Assembly (NCBI GenBank): GCA_016293975.1 | Contig: JAEDCW010000012.1 | Coordinates: 1-36,155 of the forward strand | Reading direction: 5' to 3' | Source of the DNA: Clostridia bacterium | GTDB taxonomy: Bacteria; Bacillota; Clostridia; Christensenellales; CAG-138 | DNA length: 36,155 nt | Part shown: positions 33,101 to 36,155 of the stretch, in pieces | Position numbering within the stretch: the stretch's first letter is position 1 | How the letters are laid out: each line of letters opens with the position of its first letter | Translations under genes and position numbers: made by a program | Notes under the pieces: generated by a model | What the model was told of the DNA's origin: nothing | Seen by the model: only the letters and a program-made list of their open reading frames with translations | The model's database searches: none

Positions 33101-34899
33101 GCATACGGCACGCCCTTGCACTTCTCTATGCACCTGAGTACCGCAATCGTCAGCATATCGTCGCCGCCGTTTAGCGCGTGTCTCAGCGTGGTGAGAATCG
33201 TCGTAAGCTCGCTGGGACGGAGCAGTTCAAACGGCACCTGCAGTATAGAATCGACTAACACAAATCTGTCATTTCCCGAGGAATATTTAGTAAGCCTCGT
33301 GTAGAGCGGCGAAAGATAGTGTCTGGCCTCCTGCGGATCGCAGCTCTTAAACAGGCTCTGCGTGACTATTTTCAGCGAATTGGCAATTCTCTGGGCGTGC
33401 TTTGCGGATATCTTCACGTCGGGGTGCAGACAAAGTCCTATATACTCGTCCCAAAGCCTCGTGGACTCTTCGAGCAGGGCCATTACCGTGGGTGCGGTTA
33501 TCTCTTTGTTTCTTACGCCGTCGGGAAGCTCCTTTCGGTACTTGGGGCCGCTGTTTGCGAGTATCTGGCCCATAATGCGCGCCGCGTTTCGCCTTACGTC
33601 CCCCTCCCTGTGCATGAGAAGCTCATACAGAAAGCTAAGCGTTCTCAGCTTGCTGTCTCGCGTCATGTATGTGCTGTACTCCTCAAACAGAGTGAGATAA
33701 GTCCTTATTTTGTGCAGATTCTTCTCGCTTCGGGCCTGCTCGAGCAGCTCGGAGAACGATTCATTCTTTGCGAGCGTATGCATGAGCGTTATGCTGTTTT
33801 CGAATGTGAGGTCTCTCAGCGCATCGAGCGATTCCTCTCTGGTGAGCAGTGCAAAGTCCCTCGTATCCTGCTCGCAAAGTTCATCGGTGTCGAGCTTGCC
33901 CGTTACGCCGTGGCTGTTTAAAAACCTCTCGAAATCGCGGAGCTTTGCGTAGACGGTCTTGTAACGCTTCGCCTTCTCCTGCGTCATGTCGTAGAGCTTG
34001 TCGAATATGACTTGGTACGCCTCGTTGAGCGTGTATATCGCTACGCGCTCTATGCCGTTTTCGTCTCTAAGGCCTCTTACTCTGAAGTCTGAATAGATGA
34101 GTATGAGCGACTCTATCTGAAGATTCTCAAACTCGAGGTCCCATGTCGAGTGATTTGCCGCTATATGCGCTATCGTGGGCATTCCGCAGTCGGTTAGCCA
34201 CTGCCAAGTATAATAATAATGTAAGAACGGTATGCGTTTGGCGTCCTTGCCCCTGCAACCGAATTTGCCTATGTCGTGCGAAAGCGCAGACGCACTGACG
34301 AGCGCCACATCCACGGGGAGACCGGCTTTTTTTGCAAGCCTTGCGGTATGCACCGCTACGTTGTGTACACCTATCGTATGGGAAGCCGGGTCAAAGCTCT
34401 TTATCTCACGGCCTATGCGCATGAGTGCGATATAGTGACTGTCCGCGACCGCCGCCTTAAACTGCCTGTACTGCTCGGTTATGTCGCTTGAAGCTATTTC
34501 TTCATCGTCAAGCTCGATAATATCGGTCAGCAGATCGAAATCCTTTTTATCCTCAAGCCCTAAGAACCACTCGTACACCGTGACAAAGAAGCCCACGGCC
34601 GGCCTTCGAGCGGTCTCTGTGAATCCCTCGTCAAAAAACAGCCCACTTGCCAGATAGTCGTATATGTAGCTCAGCCAGCCTTGCTCGGGTTCGATAGAAA
34701 GCCTGTTCATGACGGGTTTGCACAGCTTCAGTATGCTCTCGGCCGTCACCCGCTTTGTCTGTTTGTATTTAGCTACAGCATCCGCAAATGCCTCATGCCG
34801 CATCGCCTCGCGCATGGCTTTCTTTGTAGCGCCCCATTCGGTGCCGCAAACGTTTATTATCTTCTCTGCCAAAGGCTTGTAGTACGCCGGTGCTTCCAT
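30181..34899 (-). CDS. Giant multidomain protein: HD, helical repeats, NMNAT-like nucleotidyltransferase, GNAT-like region, phosphoribosyltransferase
   Basis: A 1,572-residue cytoplasmic protein, no signal or membrane segments. ATG 34899 (GGAGA just upstream) is preferred over TTG 34911. Order: unknown N-terminus (1-165); HD phosphohydrolase domain (about 170-290) with HNVAVHTARLAKKAG, SHDIGKFG (207-214) and IAANHSTWD; long alpha-helical HEAT-like section (about 355-880); NMNAT/cytidylyltransferase-fold domain (about 896-1090) with FFPGTFDPFSSGHKQI (SxGH in place of HxGH) and SVSSTRIREYI; GNAT-like region (about 1095-1245) ending LGFIALCNGVYCVDM; phosphoribosyltransferase-type domain (about 1280-1480) with the PRPP loop PLLMVDDIMHNGYR. 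HD, nucleotidyltransferase and PRTase assignments are from motifs; helical repeats and GNAT are weaker. Nucleotide or NAD-precursor metabolism is inferred, supported by nadE nearby. Confidence 0.85.
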   Translation of the reverse strand: MEAPAYYKPLAEKIINVCGTEWGATKKAMREAMRHEAFADAVAKYKQTKRVTAESILKLCKPVMNRLSIEPEQGWLSYIYDYLASGLFFDEGFTETARRPAVGFFVTVYEWFLGLEDKKDFDLLTDIIELDDEEIASSDITEQYRQFKAAVADSHYIALMRIGREIKSFDPASHTIGVHNVAVHTARLAKKAGLPVDVALVSASALSHDIGKFGCRGKDAKRIPFLHYYYTWQWLTDCGMPTIAHIAANHSTWDLEFENLQIESLILIYSDFRVRGLRDENGIERVAIYTLNEAYQVIFDKLYDMTQEKAKRYKTVYAKLRDFERFLNSHGVTGKLDTDELCEQDTRDFALLTREESLDALRDLTFENSITLMHTLAKNESFSELLEQARSEKNLHKIRTYLTLFEEYSTYMTRDSKLRTLSFLYELLMHREGDVRRNAARIMGQILANSGPKYRKELPDGVRNKEITAPTVMALLEESTRLWDEYIGLCLHPDVKISAKHAQRIANSLKIVTQSLFKSCDPQEARHYLSPLYTRLTKYSSGNDRFVLVDSILQVPFELLRPSELTTILTTLRHALNGGDDMLTIAVLRCIEKCKGVPYAVPYALDVLDELDTNSPAVLYMSKKVRTELMGGEEPVPEEISEIYLSNLKNAVHWTIKKVQIDELCVYAAKHKENAFHIALHLSNLLCVSEHLPVREHAGRSLVNIANMLKVEECNEIVVDLLRELEIGQGEVARFISPCVGRLICRLPKKEYDECIDELDMLVRGANVHSACTALQTLSVVLYTHAINDGAAFDPEAASRIIGLIFTGIAHYDDTIHSVALAVLCRDFFENSFVPEEAKRKLLPVIAKKLGTLLAEHRDDKLVFFNRAAMLNYLYRFVTRSEVNFGNFAFSREKPAAFFPGTFDPFSSGHKQIVQEIRDRGFEVYLAVDEFSWSKRTLPHRLRRQIVSMSTADSMDVFVFPETIPINIANPLDLKRLISLFPNREVYIVAGSDVIKNASAYRQSIAGGAAEYNHIVFLRDEDGTDDSGIKLESLIRGKLLTLSLPAYYESVSSTRIREYIDKNLDISMLIDPVVQEFIYSHGLYLRSEQLKRVSSPEELYFVNYYGEDIASGVAPADEQAAALSGTKRLSLLKNTSNGACIGFALGKSLRAADIYGELLDLDSAEKVRDAVSGKVLLLEGVTLLGDATREERLMLATELLARSLSDDHTYAIYRSRGDTALEALLPELGFIALCNGVYCVDMRSPVVLIQDVMDTIKPHLASETAVQEAVSSARSGLRRSLCGLFPGVLLMCFSTDMLNHALVRRIRNIGGVESNKPGDGLSDALCVPYGRLLNGMIVPNVVTKALHIDKVFFSDVTGFSIRETHGYSALKNQVMMLNSFNRPLLMVDDIMHNGYRFDRLKPLIKDAGIEIQSVVVGILSGRGKDIMRAQGTDVQCEYFIPNLRYWFTESLQYPFIGGDCIDVPSEESSLPQAINLIMPYTWPRYIARSGEKAIINFSRTALENTLRILRALESRHQAQLGTALTIRRLGEALYIPMLPYKGACLIYDKNKAASDCVSEDIEQLLRLSPSEE

Positions 34900-34932
34900 A
34901 GCTTTCTCCAATACTGATGATGGGTTTAATAT

Positions 34933-34961
34933 ATTATAACAGACTAACGGTTATGTAACAA
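34933..34961 (-). promoter_or_regulatory. Promoter of the giant multidomain gene
   Basis: Minus strand TTGTTA (34961-34956), 17 bp, TATAAT (34938-34933), about 35 bp before the ATG. Downstream genes to 27903 may share this transcript. Confidence 0.75.
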
Positions 34962-35053
34962 TGCGTATGTTGAGTGTTCCCTCGCTCGCATCCCATAATA
35001 TCGAATTATTCGATAAAGCGGAAAAACTATGCGACTGTGTGCCTGTGTGGTGA

Positions 35054-35059
35054 TATAAT
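35054..35059 (+). promoter_or_regulatory. Candidate -10 box of the DUF1648 gene
   Basis: TATAAT about 27 bp ahead of the ATG; no convincing -35 hexamer (best GACTGT). Divergent from the giant gene's promoter. Confidence 0.4.
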
Positions 35060-35086
35060 ACCTAAAAAGCGTTTGGGGGATAAATT

Positions 35087-35389
35087 ATGTCACAGCAGAA
35101 AAAGTGGGCAATTGCACTTATCGTGATTTCAGTTGTACTTACGGTCGTATCTTATTTCGTTTTGCCGGAGACTGTTATTATACAGATTGCTATGAATGCG
35201 AATGGGAATGCGACGTTGACTAAGCCTGTTGCGATTTTGATACCTGCGGTACTCAGTATAGCCGGTGCGGTATTTTCATTATTCAGTGTGCAGAAGGGCA
35301 ATAAGGCGCCTAAGGGTATACTCATATCCGTGGTCGGCGTCGCGATATTTGCGGCAATGATAGTCGTGAATACGATCTTGGTGAAGTGA
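35087..35389 (+). CDS. Small DUF1648-type membrane protein
   Basis: A 100-residue protein with three hydrophobic segments (about 8-27, 47-66 and 75-97). The stretch after the first helix, LPETVIIQIAMNANGNATLTKPVAIL, resembles the DUF1648 pattern (LP..V..H....G) found at the start of SdpI-type immunity/signalling proteins, although the usual His is not present. GGGGGA lies 6 bp upstream of the ATG. It stands alone between the divergent giant gene and the convergent ATPase gene. Function unknown. Confidence 0.7.
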   Translation: MSQQKKWAIALIVISVVLTVVSYFVLPETVIIQIAMNANGNATLTKPVAILIPAVLSIAGAVFSLFSVQKGNKAPKGILISVVGVAIFAAMIVVNTILVK

Positions 35390-35488
35390 AGCGGAAGGAC
35401 TTGTAGATTTGGTGCTTTGGCGCCGTGATTACACTTGATTGTGATTTATTGCCCTGCTCCACCGTTACTTATTATAAATATTACCAGT

Positions 35489-35538
35489 AAACGCACGAAT
35501 AAAGCATGGAAACGCACGGAAACACAACAAAAACGCAC
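35489..35538 (+). repeat. Three AAACGCAC direct repeats with exact 21-bp period
   Basis: Copies start at 35489, 35510 and 35531; the first two extend to AAACGCACG. The third forms the upper left arm of the terminator stem, and a fourth copy appears inverted at 35543-35550. The region is downstream of both flanking genes. Confidence 0.75.
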
Positions 35539-35560
35539 AGCCGTGCGTTTTTGTTGTGTT
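35521..35560. terminator. Bidirectional terminator with an 18-bp perfect stem
   Basis: 35521-35538 pairs without mismatch with 35543-35560 around a 4-nt AGCC loop. It lies between convergent genes. T runs are built into the stem itself and the 3' tails are only moderately T-rich. Confidence 0.75.
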
Positions 35561-35564
35561 TATT

Positions 35565-36155
35565 CTACTTATTCTGTAACATTTCTTTGGTTTTCATGAG
35601 CCTCGTGAGATTGCCTCTCTCGTTTTCGTCGAGCTTCATGGAAATGCGGTGTATCGTCTCGTCAAACTGCGGTATCATTACGTATTCGAGCGCATTTACG
35701 CGGCGGCGGGTCTTTTCTATCTCGTCTGCCAGCCTGTTGCAGGTCTTTTCTATCTCCGCAAGCTCGATTAGAAGCGGAAGCAGCTCCGCAAGCGCCCTTA
35801 CAGCTCCGTCAAGCTGTGCACTCGTGGTCGCAAAGCCGTAAGGATACGAAAAATCGCCTGTAGTAGTAAGCTCGAGCTTAGGCACCTCTATCGAAAGCAC
35901 ATGGGCAATGCGGGAGGATACTTCTGCGGGACGAGCGGGATAGACGAGCGCTTCCTCGACCTCCTCGGCCGTCATGGATGCTCTGGCAAGCACGAATGCA
36001 CGCATCGCCTCAGAGAGCTGATTTTCAGCCCTCTCCCTCAGCTCCTTATTCTTTTTGACATAGCCTATAAAGCGGCGCACCATCTCGTCGCGCTTGTCCT
36101 TCATAAGCTTATGTCCTCTTATCGCAACCGCACGACGCTTTTTAAGATTGGAAAG
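35565..36155 (-). CDS. ntpD: V-type ATP synthase subunit D (5' end outside window)
   Basis: Central-stalk subunit of the V/A-type rotary ATPase. The first in-window ATG (36104) is not the true start: the frame stays open to the window edge and encodes LKKRRAVAIRGHKLMKDKRDE, matching the conserved N-terminal region of subunit D. The visible 196 residues are mostly long helices, as expected for a coiled-coil stalk, ending RRRVNALEYVMIPQFDETI and a tail with NERGNLTRLMKTKE. About 10-20 N-terminal residues are missing. It is normally the last gene of the ATPase operon, which would lie to the right. Confidence 0.93.
   Translation of the reverse strand, partial: LSNLKKRRAVAIRGHKLMKDKRDEMVRRFIGYVKKNKELRERAENQLSEAMRAFVLARASMTAEEVEEALVYPARPAEVSSRIAHVLSIEVPKLELTTTGDFSYPYGFATTSAQLDGAVRALAELLPLLIELAEIEKTCNRLADEIEKTRRRVNALEYVMIPQFDETIHRISMKLDENERGNLTRLMKTKEMLQNK

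Overview
The window looks like a chromosomal segment of an anaerobic, low-to-moderate GC member of the Clostridia (Firmicutes), probably spore-forming and gut-associated. The signs are strong GGAGG ribosome binding sites, TTGACA/TATAAT promoters, a split glycine decarboxylase (gcvPA/gcvPB), a V-type ATPase subunit, a Zn-binding form of S4, a DUF3794-LysM (SipL-like) spore protein preceded by a sigma-E-like promoter, class B sortases, and an ABC-F gene behind a transcription attenuator. I see no phage, transposase, CRISPR array, rRNA or tRNA.

Layout. Bases 1-3462 (minus strand) hold a greA-lysS pair and an M20 peptidase. Bases 3586-9177 (plus) hold an NahK-like sugar kinase and then gcvT-gcvH-gcvPA-gcvPB with its own promoter and terminator. 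A repeat-rich gap follows (9178-9626). cysS comes next, followed by a small membrane protein and a lipoprotein sortase with a proline-threonine linker. A DEDDh exonuclease (minus) is divergent from an orphan LytTR regulator (plus). An ABC-F protein behind an attenuator and a D-lactate dehydrogenase come next. Bases 18062-21049 (minus) carry a compact rpsM-rpsK-rpsD-rpoA-rplQ operon with its own promoter, without infA or rpmJ upstream. Divergent from it is a second lipoprotein sortase, with beta-propeller-like and dockerin-like regions. Bases 24019-34899 are all minus strand: a giant multidomain protein, a lactate/malate dehydrogenase-like protein, a duplicated flavodoxin-like protein, glutamine-dependent NAD synthetase and the SipL-like protein. 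The right end has a DUF1648 membrane protein and the 5'-truncated V-ATPase subunit D gene.

The least ordinary content is: (i) the roughly 1,572-residue HD / helical-repeat / NMNAT-like nucleotidyltransferase / GNAT-like / phosphoribosyltransferase protein, upstream of two dinucleotide- or flavin-binding proteins and nadE, which suggests a nicotinamide or nucleotide metabolism locus; (ii) two class B sortases built as lipoproteins, one carrying a dockerin-like module; (iii) the ABC-F attenuator with a three-codon upstream ORF; (iv) a cluster of DnaA-box-like sites in an AT-rich gap; (v) an orphan LytTR regulator whose receiver lacks the phospho-acceptor Asp. Functional statements come from motifs read by eye; no database search was run.
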